Positions 1-5,573 of a DNA stretch of 5,675 nt are shown here, one piece after another (position 1 is the first letter of the stretch; every line of letters begins with the position of its first letter). A program made the position numbers and the translations under genes. Source of the stretch: an uncultured Flavobacteriales bacterium (GTDB lineage: Bacteria > Bacteroidota > Bacteroidia > Flavobacteriales_D > Crocinitomicaceae); NCBI GenBank assembly GCA_903899795.1, contig CAIUKX010000057.1, forward strand, positions 1 through 5,675, in the 5' to 3' direction. The notes under the pieces are model-generated. The model worked only from the letters and a program-made list of their open reading frames with translations. It was not told the origin of the DNA and searched no databases.

Positions 1-329
1 CTAAGAAATGGTTTGCTGAGAACTTTAAGGAACTTCAGAAAGACCTTTTGGATAAATCTTTTGCATCTAATACAATAGTTGGTATGTTATCAGGTGTAAA
101 AGTATTTCTGAAAAAAGATTTACTAGCTGGACTTTCAGACTTTAATATGTCGGGCATTGACGGATTGGGGGAACCTGCCGTGTACCGTGAACCGATGAAC
201 TTATCTATTGAACGCTACAACCCAGACTTGCCAGCGCTTTCATCTCCAACTTCATTCAATCCTGAAGACTATGCAAGCAACGTGGAAGGAATTGCTGAGG
301 AAGACCTTTCATACATCGAAATCATTTAA
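1..329 (+). CDS. C-terminal part of an unidentified protein (5' truncated)
   Basis: The frame is open from the left edge (first whole codon at base 3) to a TAA at 327-329, giving about 108 residues. No in-frame ATG occurs near the edge. A TTG at 48 could be a start, but the codons before it (KKWFAENFKELQKDLL) read like a natural amphipathic helix, so I treat the gene as entering from outside the window. The visible part begins helical and has a weakly hydrophobic patch (IVGMLSGVKVFL). It then becomes rich in Pro, Ser and acidic residues and ends in an acidic tail (EGIAEEDLSYIEII). No known motif is recognised. It sits 27 bases upstream of the capsid-candidate gene on the same strand, so it may belong to the same virion or assembly operon, but no function can be assigned. 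Confidence 0.75.
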   Translation, partial: KKWFAENFKELQKDLLDKSFASNTIVGMLSGVKVFLKKDLLAGLSDFNMSGIDGLGEPAVYREPMNLSIERYNPDLPALSSPTSFNPEDYASNVEGIAEEDLSYIEII

Positions 330-356
330 TTAATAACAATCTAAAAATTCTAAAAA

Positions 357-1061
357 ATGTTAACGCTCGGACAAATCGAAAACAGTGAGTACAATTTACT
401 TGGAGCAATGTCGGAAGACGACTTTTTGCAAGCCATAGACCTTAGTGGGCCTAATGACAGAAAGAAATTGTTTCGCAAAATGCAAACGCAATCAAAAGCA
501 GTGGCAGCAGCCACAGGTTCACGCTCTCGTGCAGAGTTTGAAAAACGTATTTCTATGTTACCAAAAGAAATACAAATTGGATTAGCCAATCAAAGCTTAC
601 AAGCTGTTGACACAGCTTACTACGTGGTAAAAACTATTAGTGGCTCTAAAGTCATTAAAATGTTTAAGGATGACGACAACAAGGTGGTGGGCTCTAGCAA
701 CATCTCTAGTGGTAAATTAGAAAAAGGAAATTACTTCCTTTTGTATGGCATCCATTTATTGGGCGGTACTGCGGACAAAGAAAACAATCCTGGAAGTGTA
801 AACTTTGACATCGTTCCTGATTACTTGCGTAACGGAGAATTTGAGTTCAAAGCAAACGGAACTGTGCTAGTTCCAAACACTTCATGCGAAGTTTTTCAAA
901 CCAGTGGTAAGGATACGTTCAAAGGATTATTCATCCTGGACAATCCAAAAATTATCCGTGACCAACAAAGCATTGAGTTGAATATTGAGTGGGCTAACAA
1001 TGCACCAACCAATACGTATTTGAAAGCAATTTTAAGAGGTACTGCTGTAATCAAGTCCTAA
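357..1061 (+). CDS. Putative major capsid protein, jelly-roll type (234 aa)
   Basis: This 234-residue protein has two visible parts. Residues 1-80 are mostly helical and charged, with an Ala/Arg-rich segment (AVAAATGSRSRAEFEKR). Residues 85-234 alternate short hydrophobic strands with Gly/Asn/Pro turns: YYVVKTI, YFLLYGIHLL, VNFDIV, GEFEFKANGTVLVP, GLFILD, SIELNIEWA, and the final strand LKAILRGTAVI. That layout suits a single jelly-roll capsid protein with an N-terminal helical arm. It has the highest-ranking position in the cluster: largest of the beta-rich proteins and first in order, followed by smaller beta-rich proteins. The ATG follows an A-rich stretch (CTAAAAATTCTAAAAA) and no Shine-Dalgarno, typical of Bacteroidota. 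No sequence motif proves the function. It could equally be another virion surface protein. The assignment is inference from length, predicted fold and neighbours. Confidence 0.5.
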   Translation: MLTLGQIENSEYNLLGAMSEDDFLQAIDLSGPNDRKKLFRKMQTQSKAVAAATGSRSRAEFEKRISMLPKEIQIGLANQSLQAVDTAYYVVKTISGSKVIKMFKDDDNKVVGSSNISSGKLEKGNYFLLYGIHLLGGTADKENNPGSVNFDIVPDYLRNGEFEFKANGTVLVPNTSCEVFQTSGKDTFKGLFILDNPKIIRDQQSIELNIEWANNAPTNTYLKAILRGTAVIKS

Positions 1062-1080
1062 TTTTTAATCATTATTTACC

Positions 1081-1488
1081 ATGAAGAACCATAAGTTTCA
1101 GCAAATCAGAGTGCGAATTGCTGCACCAGGAGACGCTGTTCGCATCAATGCACAAACCGACAAACAATACAGCCGCATCCGTGGCATTTACGTGTCGTTG
1201 CCTAAAGGCAAATTGATTCCTGGAACTGCGCTGGGCTTAAAAGTAAATAACCAAGAGGTCTTTGAAGAATTACACGAAGTAAAGTTACTTACTAGCGGCA
1301 ACCAGGTGGCTCCGAATAAAAAATTCTTTTTTTTTGAAGAGCACCTGGACGCTGGTGGCAGCACCCTGGAAGGTAAATTGACCGATGGCTGTGAACCAAT
1401 TATTGATGGTGGTGGTAAAAAAGTAAACTTGCCTTACGGTTATCCGTATGAAGCAAAAATTTATTTATGGCTTTGCAATGACAAATAA
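1081..1488 (+). CDS. Putative minor capsid / beta-sandwich virion protein, paralogue A (135 aa)
   Basis: This is a small beta-rich protein beginning 19 bases after the capsid candidate. Residues 6-43 (from FQQIRVRIAAPGDAV to PKG) align without gaps to residues 6-43 of the next gene product, with about 8 of 38 identities and matching hydrophobic positions. Both proteins also end their core in a PY-x(n)-hydrophobic strand (PYEAKIYLWL here, PYTVSLYLRC there). The middle carries a Gly-rich loop (DAGGSTLEG, IIDGGGKK). I infer a beta-sandwich subunit, such as a second or penton capsid protein, but no catalytic motif is visible. A run of nine T bases at 1327-1335 encodes part of KFFFFEE. Function is unproven; phage minor structural protein is the best guess. 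Confidence 0.5.
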   Translation: MKNHKFQQIRVRIAAPGDAVRINAQTDKQYSRIRGIYVSLPKGKLIPGTALGLKVNNQEVFEELHEVKLLTSGNQVAPNKKFFFFEEHLDAGGSTLEGKLTDGCEPIIDGGGKKVNLPYGYPYEAKIYLWLCNDK

Positions 1489-1496
1489 GCTAAGCC

Positions 1497-2048
1497 ATGG
1501 TAAATACGCGCTACAATATCATTCAAATAAAGGTTGAGAGCCCAAAGCAAATTGTACACTTTCAACACAAGATACCAACGTATTTAAAACGTTGCACTGG
1601 TTTTTTAGTGAAGCATGTAAAAGGAATTAATTCCGAACACTGCATGGCTGAAATTGGCTGGATAACGGCATCGTTCAATAGTTTAAAGCATGAAAAACTT
1701 GTTGCGCCAGTTAGCGTTCAAGCCATTTATGCACTAGAAGAACCTTTCGGTTATCAGTCACTTGATGTAGCACTAAAACCAGGACAATTGTTGGTAGGCG
1801 TTTACATAGACACCATGGAGGAAAAAGAATTTTCACCCTATACGGTTAGTCTGTACTTGAGATGTGTTGCTGAAAATTTCAAACCAATTGATCCTAAAAT
1901 TCAATCGGTATTCAAGCAAGACATTCCTGTTAATCCTTGGCTTCGCTCGGAATTTATTTTTCAAGATGAAACCACAATGGATGATGAAGTAGAACAATCC
2001 ATCACAACTGAACAAGAAAATCAAGACCAGTTATGTATGACCAATTAG
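1497..2048 (+). CDS. Putative minor capsid / beta-sandwich virion protein, paralogue B (183 aa)
   Basis: The gene starts 8 bases after paralogue A. Residues 6-43 (YNIIQIKVESPKQIV to VKG) match the same residues of paralogue A in position and hydrophobic pattern, and SPYTVSLYLRC (113-123) matches its last strand. The core therefore seems to be the same beta-sandwich of about 120 residues. Residues 125-183 are an extra C-terminal arm with a PWLRSEFIF segment and a strongly acidic, Gln-rich end (DDEVEQSITTEQENQDQ). Such an arm could contact neighbouring subunits or a membrane-associated partner. The last 16 bases overlap the next gene in another frame, which suggests translational coupling. There is no recognised family; a structural virion role is inferred from the pairing and context. 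Confidence 0.5.
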   Translation: MVNTRYNIIQIKVESPKQIVHFQHKIPTYLKRCTGFLVKHVKGINSEHCMAEIGWITASFNSLKHEKLVAPVSVQAIYALEEPFGYQSLDVALKPGQLLVGVYIDTMEEKEFSPYTVSLYLRCVAENFKPIDPKIQSVFKQDIPVNPWLRSEFIFQDETTMDDEVEQSITTEQENQDQLCMTN

Positions 2049-2356
2049 TATTTATTCATCAACAGCTCAAGCAACGTGAAGTTGGAATTGAATTACAACG
2101 GTTTACCAATGTTGTAACAAAGCCTGGCGTAAGCTATTATGAAGTACCTGCATACAATGAGTATTTACTACTTACCAATGCCAGTGCACTTCCTATCGGC
2201 ACACGAATTATTTCAGATACCAATAGTATTGAAATTGCACTCAGTCAAAAAACGCTGGTTGCCATGGAAGAATTTAGTGGACTAATTGCCATTGAGCTTC
2301 CAAATGAAGTACAAGAATATCCAATATTAGAATTCATACAAATAGTCAAGGAGTGA
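2033..2356 (+). CDS. Small beta-rich virion-type protein, function unknown (107 aa)
   Basis: The ATG at 2033 lies inside the end of the preceding gene (16-base overlap, different frame), and the TGA is shared with the GTG start of the next gene (GTGA), so this gene is tightly coupled on both sides. After a short N-terminal helix (LVFIHQQLKQRE) the protein is almost all predicted strands: GVSYYEVPAY, EYLLLTNAS, GTRIISD, SIEIAL, FSGLIAIELP and the terminal ILEFIQIV. There is no signal peptide or membrane helix. The compact all-beta shape between structural genes suggests a capsid-associated, vertex or cement protein. No homologous motif is recognised, so that is inference only. Confidence 0.5.
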   Translation: MYDQLVFIHQQLKQREVGIELQRFTNVVTKPGVSYYEVPAYNEYLLLTNASALPIGTRIISDTNSIEIALSQKTLVAMEEFSGLIAIELPNEVQEYPILEFIQIVKE

Positions 2357-3174
2357 GTAAGAAAAAAATATATCATGTTATAGAGGTTAGTCAAAAGATG
2401 ATTAAAACCTTTCCCAAGCAAGGGCATAACCATGTGGTGTTCAATGCTGTTTTTTATCGCAATGGTAAAAAGCTCAACGGTATTGACCAGGCAGCAGTTG
2501 AGAACTTCTCTGCCCTGGTACGCAGCTATGATAAATCTGAAAACCCCGACAAAGTAAAAGTGGAATTCAAAGACCAGGACAATAACCTGTTGATATGGTC
2601 AAAGACTTTTGAGTGGCATGATGTAGATGATGAAATTCAAAAGCCGTTTAATGGATATGCAGGACTTGGCGAAGCGGAAGTAAATGACCTGGTACATCGC
2701 AAGTTTTCGGAAATGGAACGCAGTAAAGAGTTGGAGCGCATGAGCTCTGAACTAACTAGACTACAAGCACTAAACGAAGAGCTTGAGTTTCAGATGCAGG
2801 ACATGCAAAATAGTTTGGATGCTAAAAAGCAAGTAGAATACTATACCAATATTATTGGCATGGCGCTACCTGGACTAGCAAAGTTTTTCACCAATTCACC
2901 TATTGGAACAGCCATGAACTTTTTGGCTGGTAATGGTGAAACTGATAAAGGCATTGCCACGCCAAAGCCCGACACGCAAGACCAGGGTGATGGACAACGT
3001 GATACGATATTGGAAATGATAAGTGCGTTTTGCAATACCATGACCAATCAAGAGCTAGGAACTATGTATTTGCTGCTGACTGAAATTGAAAAAGACAGAG
3101 GCAATTTGCAGCGCATCCTTCATTTTATTACGCAACCAACAACGAATTCAACAACCCCTAACAATCCGCAATAG
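2353..3174 (+). CDS. Coiled-coil protein with hydrophobic segment, function unknown (273 aa)
   Basis: The start is taken as GTG at 2353, overlapping the upstream TGA as GTGA. The next in-frame ATG is codon 16, which would remove the first predicted strand (IYHVIEV), so GTG is preferred. Regions in order: residues 1-90 are a mixed alpha/beta domain (VVFNAVFYRNGK, VKVEFKDQDNNLLIWSKTFEW). Residues 112-160 are a charged coiled coil (MERSKELERMSSELTRLQAL, continuing to KKQ). Residues 164-193 are a hydrophobic, Gly/Pro-containing stretch (IIGMALPGLAKFF, then GTAMNFLAG) that could associate with a membrane. A hydrophilic linker follows, then a helical end (residues 217-260) and a Thr/Asn/Pro-rich tail. 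It may be a scaffold, membrane-associated or spike-base protein. No family is recognised. Confidence 0.55.
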   Translation: MSKKKIYHVIEVSQKMIKTFPKQGHNHVVFNAVFYRNGKKLNGIDQAAVENFSALVRSYDKSENPDKVKVEFKDQDNNLLIWSKTFEWHDVDDEIQKPFNGYAGLGEAEVNDLVHRKFSEMERSKELERMSSELTRLQALNEELEFQMQDMQNSLDAKKQVEYYTNIIGMALPGLAKFFTNSPIGTAMNFLAGNGETDKGIATPKPDTQDQGDGQRDTILEMISAFCNTMTNQELGTMYLLLTEIEKDRGNLQRILHFITQPTTNSTTPNNPQ

Positions 3175-3176
3175 AC

Positions 3177-3350
3177 ATGGCGCATCAAGATGTATTAATT
3201 CAAGTAAAGGTCGCTAGTGACCAGGAAGCAAGGCATGTACAAAAAGCATTGCAATCCATTGCCGACAATTTTAAGGCACAGGAATTAGTGGTTATTTCTA
3301 AAAAATTAGAAATACCACTGGTGAAACTAAAAATAAAAAGCATGTTGTAA
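3177..3350 (+). CDS. Small conserved-looking protein of 57 aa, function unknown
   Basis: This short reading frame fills the gap between two larger genes. Its ATG comes 2 bases after the upstream TAG and its TAA ends 11 bases before the next ATG. The translation begins MAHQDVLIQVKVASDQEARH and reads as strand (VLIQVKVA), long helix (QEARHVQKALQSIADNF), strand (ELVVISKKL), then a basic end (LVKLKIKSML). This is a beta-alpha-beta unit like half of a ferredoxin-like fold. The exact fit into the gap and the sensible secondary structure argue that it is real. It has no signal peptide, cysteines or catalytic motif. It could be a small dimeric accessory or assembly protein, but no role can be assigned. 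Confidence 0.6.
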   Translation: MAHQDVLIQVKVASDQEARHVQKALQSIADNFKAQELVVISKKLEIPLVKLKIKSML

Positions 3351-3361
3351 AAACTAGAGCT

Positions 3362-4408
3362 ATGCCAGGTACAAAAGAAAAAATAATTCAGGTAGTGCAA
3401 AGCAATCAGTCTAAGATTGTGAACGGTATTCTCGTGCTTGGTGGTATTTACATAACCTACCGTTTGGGTAAAAAAATCATTGACGGTATCAATAAAAAAG
3501 ACACGCAAACAAAAGCCGATGACAGTCCCGAAGTAAGACAAGCAATGGCTTTACGCTCTGCAATGAACCCTTCAGGGATAAGTTGGATGATGAGCTTTGA
3601 TACAACCAATACCAGTAGTGTTTTAGACACTGCTAAAACCATTACCAAATTGGATAGCGTAGGAACTGCCTATAAAAATTTGTATCAAAATAATTTACTC
3701 GATGATTTACAAAATGAATTATCGACTTCCGATTATCAGAAATTCTTAACCATTATCAGCGGCAATCAAAGCAAAGATGTTTCTAATGGCGGAACTGCAC
3801 CTGTGCAATATGCCAAAGCCAATCAACTGGTAGTGACAAAAAAAGAGGTGTATCTAAGAACTTCGCCTGATGCAACCAATCACGGTCGCATTTACGAAAT
3901 GTTCTCCAACAAAAATATTATTCGCCTTGCAAAGCCAGGTGAATTCCTGGGCTATGCCACTGGCAGACAGGCATTCGATGAAGTAAACAATGTGAAATTT
4001 ATTGAAGTAGCCTATGTGATTAATGGTGCAAAAGCGCCAGCTAGTCTAAAACAAAAAAACAAACAACGTGTGAGTTATTGGGTTTCAAGCTCGATAAACT
4101 ACGTTGATATATTTCCGTATTACAAAAACATGTTTGATGCATATCCAGCAACGATGAGCCTTGTGGGGTGGATGAAGCCAACAGACTATTTCACCCTTAA
4201 AGGGCTCCCTATGCCAAGGCTATTAACCAAAGTGCTCACACCTGTTTTAAACGACCGCATGGTAACCATAAATTATGCCCAACCAAATATGGTGCTCGGG
4301 CAACTTATTATGTCCATGGATACAGGAGAAAATCAATTCATGCAATTCAAAACCGTTGACAATACGCTTCGTTGGGTTGACGGTCGTTACATCATTTTAC
4401 AACAATAA
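3362..4408 (+). CDS. Membrane-anchored protein with annexin-like and SH3-like segments (348 aa)
   Basis: A short basic N-terminus is followed by one membrane helix at about residues 19-34 (IVNGILVLGGIYITY), then Arg/Lys, which predicts a signal-anchor. Residues 57-132 are helical and resemble an annexin-type repeat: an Ala/Met-rich helix, a Ser/Thr-rich turn, then VGTAYKNLYQNNLLDDLQNEL. Residues 158-248 resemble a bacterial SH3 domain: VYLRTSPD, a Gly turn in KPGEFLGYATG, VKFIEVAYV, and YWVSSS. A final strand-rich segment (residues 300-348, GQLIMSMDTG and LRWVDGRYIIL) may be a second SH3-like fold. Bacterial SH3 folds often bind cell-wall peptides, and a glucosaminidase gene follows 2 bases later. 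A role in wall contact, DNA delivery or particle anchoring is therefore plausible, but inferred. The annexin and SH3 resemblances were judged by eye. Confidence 0.6.
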   Translation: MPGTKEKIIQVVQSNQSKIVNGILVLGGIYITYRLGKKIIDGINKKDTQTKADDSPEVRQAMALRSAMNPSGISWMMSFDTTNTSSVLDTAKTITKLDSVGTAYKNLYQNNLLDDLQNELSTSDYQKFLTIISGNQSKDVSNGGTAPVQYAKANQLVVTKKEVYLRTSPDATNHGRIYEMFSNKNIIRLAKPGEFLGYATGRQAFDEVNNVKFIEVAYVINGAKAPASLKQKNKQRVSYWVSSSINYVDIFPYYKNMFDAYPATMSLVGWMKPTDYFTLKGLPMPRLLTKVLTPVLNDRMVTINYAQPNMVLGQLIMSMDTGENQFMQFKTVDNTLRWVDGRYIILQQ

Positions 4409-4410
4409 CC

Positions 4411-4899
4411 ATGAGTACAAAAACAGAAAACTACGTTATCAATAATTACCCACTTGCTAAGAAAGCAGGTGAACGATTCAAAATGGATCCGTTGGTAATT
4501 CTATCACAGGGTGCTTACGAGAGTGCTTGGGGAACGTCTTCACTTTCTTCCAAACACAATAATTTCTTTGGTATTACAGCCGCAGGAAAGCCCAATGAAT
4601 TTTGGAAAGGTGGCGTGTACCAGGCGCAGAACCAATACAAACTAAAATTCAGAACCTATACCAGTGCACAGGATAGCTTTTATGATTTTGCTCGGTTGAT
4701 TGCCAGTAATTACAAAGCTGCACATGCTTCGGCAAATGACTACAAAGCCTATGCTGATAAGATTGCGCACAGTCCGTACATATCGGAACAAAACGGTGAC
4801 GACCGAAATGCTTACATGAAAGGGATTATTTCCATTTATGAAAACATACTAGACATCGCCAAAAAAAAAGTCTTCTTGTCAGAGGAGGATTCAGCTTAG
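4411..4899 (+). CDS. Glucosaminidase-type peptidoglycan hydrolase (GH73/FlgJ-like endolysin), 162 aa in frame 0
   Basis: The whole protein is one glucosaminidase domain. Family hallmarks are visible: DPLVILSQGAYESAWG (residues 26-41), in which Glu37 is the expected catalytic acid; the following NNFFGIT (50-56); and FRTYTSAQDSFYDFA (80-94). Enzymes of this family cleave the beta-1,4 bond after N-acetylglucosamine in peptidoglycan. There is no N-terminal signal peptide, so release from the cell would need a holin, or the enzyme is carried in the virion. The ATG lies 2 bases after the preceding TAA. The in-frame end (VFLSEEDSA) follows a nine-A run. A -1 shift there would replace it with a tail carrying a membrane helix (see the entry at 4869-4958). 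The domain is firm; its role as lysis rather than entry enzyme is inferred from context. Confidence 0.9.
   Translation: MSTKTENYVINNYPLAKKAGERFKMDPLVILSQGAYESAWGTSSLSSKHNNFFGITAAGKPNEFWKGGVYQAQNQYKLKFRTYTSAQDSFYDFARLIASNYKAAHASANDYKAYADKIAHSPYISEQNGDDRNAYMKGIISIYENILDIAKKKVFLSEEDSA
4861..4869 (+). promoter_or_regulatory. Possible -1 ribosomal frameshift (slippery) site, A9
   Basis: Nine consecutive A bases encode Lys-Lys-Lys in the glucosaminidase frame and contain A AAA AAA followed by G, a slippery heptamer of the bacterial type. Slipping back one base moves translation into a frame that stays open to 4958 and encodes a membrane helix. A small hairpin (4892-4905) lies downstream, but its 22-base spacing is longer than usual. 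Polymerase slippage or a lost A in the sequence would give the same fused product. Confidence 0.5.
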
Positions 4900-4958
4900 G
4901 AGCTGCTGCCTTACTGTTTTTAGCAGGCAGGTACATTTATAAAAACTGGTTAAAATAG
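4869..4958 (+). other. Frame -1 extension of the glucosaminidase: C-terminal membrane tail
   Basis: In the -1 frame, bases 4869-4955 encode 29 residues followed by TAG. The peptide runs SLLVRGG, then a hydrophobic helix (FSLGAAALLFLAGRYIY), then a basic-aromatic end (KNWLK). Reading backwards, this frame has no ATG, GTG or TTG after its upstream TGA, so it cannot easily be an independent gene. It also exactly fills the space to the next ATG at 4965. The best explanation is that it is joined to the glucosaminidase by frameshifting, slippage or a single-base sequence error at the A9 run. The product would be about 182 aa with the enzyme tethered to a membrane by its C-terminus. Confidence 0.55.
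4892..4905 (+). other. Small RNA hairpin around the frame-0 stop codon
   Basis: CAGCT and AGCTG form a perfect 5-base-pair stem with a TAGG loop. The loop holds the TAG stop of the 162-aa glucosaminidase frame. It is not followed by a T run, so it is not a terminator. It may be a frameshift-stimulating structure or simply chance. Confidence 0.25.
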
Positions 4959-4964
4959 TAGAGC

Positions 4965-5291
4965 ATGGAGTTTACGCTAAAGCAATTGCGAACAGGGGAA
5001 ACAAAAAACTTCGGTATAAAAGACCTGCTCGAATTTTTAGGAGATAAGATAAATGATGAAATAATAATGGGGAGCGAAGTGTATCGCATAAGCTCCGCTG
5101 TTAGTGTGGTGGTGGTGAATCCAGTCCACAGTAGTTGCTGCAAAAAATGTCAGTTAAACTATTGTACTTGTTGGAAGCATACCAAAATGAGAAAAGATTG
5201 TGTATGCAAGGATTACCGTTTTATCAAATGCACACGAAACAGATGCCGATACCAAAAACAACTATTAGATGAATATACTAACTGTACTTAA
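4965..5291 (+). CDS. Cysteine-rich small protein, possible metal-binding (108 aa)
   Basis: The protein has two halves. Residues 1-52 form a small alpha/beta domain without cysteine (TLKQLRTGETKNFGIKDLLE, then YRISSAVSVVVV). Residues 58-107 hold all ten cysteines, at 58, 59, 62, 67, 69, 79, 81, 89, 94 and 107, mixed with many Lys and Arg (CCKKC, CTCWKH, CVCK, CTRNRC). The paired C-x-C and C-x2-C spacings, with a His at 72, suit zinc binding. Disulfides are an alternative, but no signal peptide is seen. The basic charge could allow nucleic acid binding. It does not match a zinc-finger family I can name. The ATG lies 6 bases after the tail frame of the glucosaminidase. Its position in a lysis-like region says little about its job. 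Confidence 0.65.
   Translation: MEFTLKQLRTGETKNFGIKDLLEFLGDKINDEIIMGSEVYRISSAVSVVVVNPVHSSCCKKCQLNYCTCWKHTKMRKDCVCKDYRFIKCTRNRCRYQKQLLDEYTNCT
5267..5280 (+). repeat. 14-base direct repeat, copy 1
   Basis: AGATGAATATACTA is identical to 5474-5487. Here it lies in the last codons of the cysteine-rich gene (reading DEYT). In the overlapping frame it starts a ten-codon ORF (MNILTVLKHK, 5269-5301) that ends 2 bases before the holin-like ATG. Confidence 0.6.
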
Positions 5292-5303
5292 ACATAAATA
5301 AAA

Positions 5304-5573
5304 ATGAACACACAAACCCGATTGAAACTAACGCTTATAACAGCTGCATTTTTAGCGCTGGTAACCTTACTGTCTCTATTATCAAAAATGGAAACAGTTG
5401 CCACAGCAAGCATTGCAGGCATCATGACAATTTTAACGGCCTATATATGGTCGCAAACCACTAGACCCTCAAAAGATGAATATACTAGCGTTTCTAAACA
5501 ACAAAAAAGTTCAAAACATACTGCTGGTCATCGCAATCATATTCGCAATATGGATGCTTTGGACAAGCAATAG
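5304..5573 (+). CDS. Holin-like two-helix membrane protein (89 aa)
   Basis: There are two predicted membrane helices, at about residues 9-27 (LTLITAAFLALVTLLSLLS) and 32-50 (VATASIAGIMTILTAYIWS), separated by a very short turn (KMET). A hydrophilic basic tail of about 38 residues follows. Size, two-helix hairpin and charged C-terminus match the general plan of class II holins, which let endolysins reach the wall. The gene lies downstream of a peptidoglycan hydrolase and upstream of a spanin candidate, which supports this role. The ATG is preceded by an A-rich AAACATAAATAAAA stretch. The last 32 codons overlap the next gene in another frame. Holins have little sequence conservation, so another small membrane protein cannot be excluded. 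Confidence 0.55.
   Translation: MNTQTRLKLTLITAAFLALVTLLSLLSKMETVATASIAGIMTILTAYIWSQTTRPSKDEYTSVSKQQKSSKHTAGHRNHIRNMDALDKQ
5474..5487 (+). repeat. 14-base direct repeat, copy 2
   Basis: This is identical to 5267-5280. Here it contains the ATG of the spanin-like gene (MNIL), while the holin-like frame reads DEYT through it. The frame relationship between the two overlapping readings is the same as in copy 1. Confidence 0.6.

Noticed and set aside
48..329. Complete 93-aa gene starting at the TTG at 48
   Set aside because: The frame stays open to the window edge with plausible protein sequence, so a truncated longer gene is more likely.
330..356. Promoter or terminator in the largest intergenic gaps (330-356 and 1062-1080)
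   Set aside because: No hairpin with a T run is present, and I found no convincing Bacteroidota TAnnTTTG/TTG pair. The gaps are only AT-rich translation leaders.
2347..2353. Shine-Dalgarno AAGGAG before the GTG start at 2353
   Set aside because: It abuts the start codon with essentially no spacer and other genes here lack such sites, so it is probably coincidental.
3200..3541. Antisense open frame of 113 codons, and shorter antisense frames at 350-589, 1833-2024, 2245-2433, 2841-3047, 3457-3648 and 4937-5143
   Set aside because: Each lies opposite well-supported + strand genes, has odd composition (Phe/Cys/Ser-rich), no motif and no room for its own control signals. They are shadows of the real genes.
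4870..4964. Independent small membrane protein gene in the -1 frame
   Set aside because: No ATG, GTG or TTG exists in this frame between its upstream TGA and the hydrophobic helix, despite an SD-like AGAGGAGGA at 4881-4889. Fusion to the glucosaminidase explains it better.
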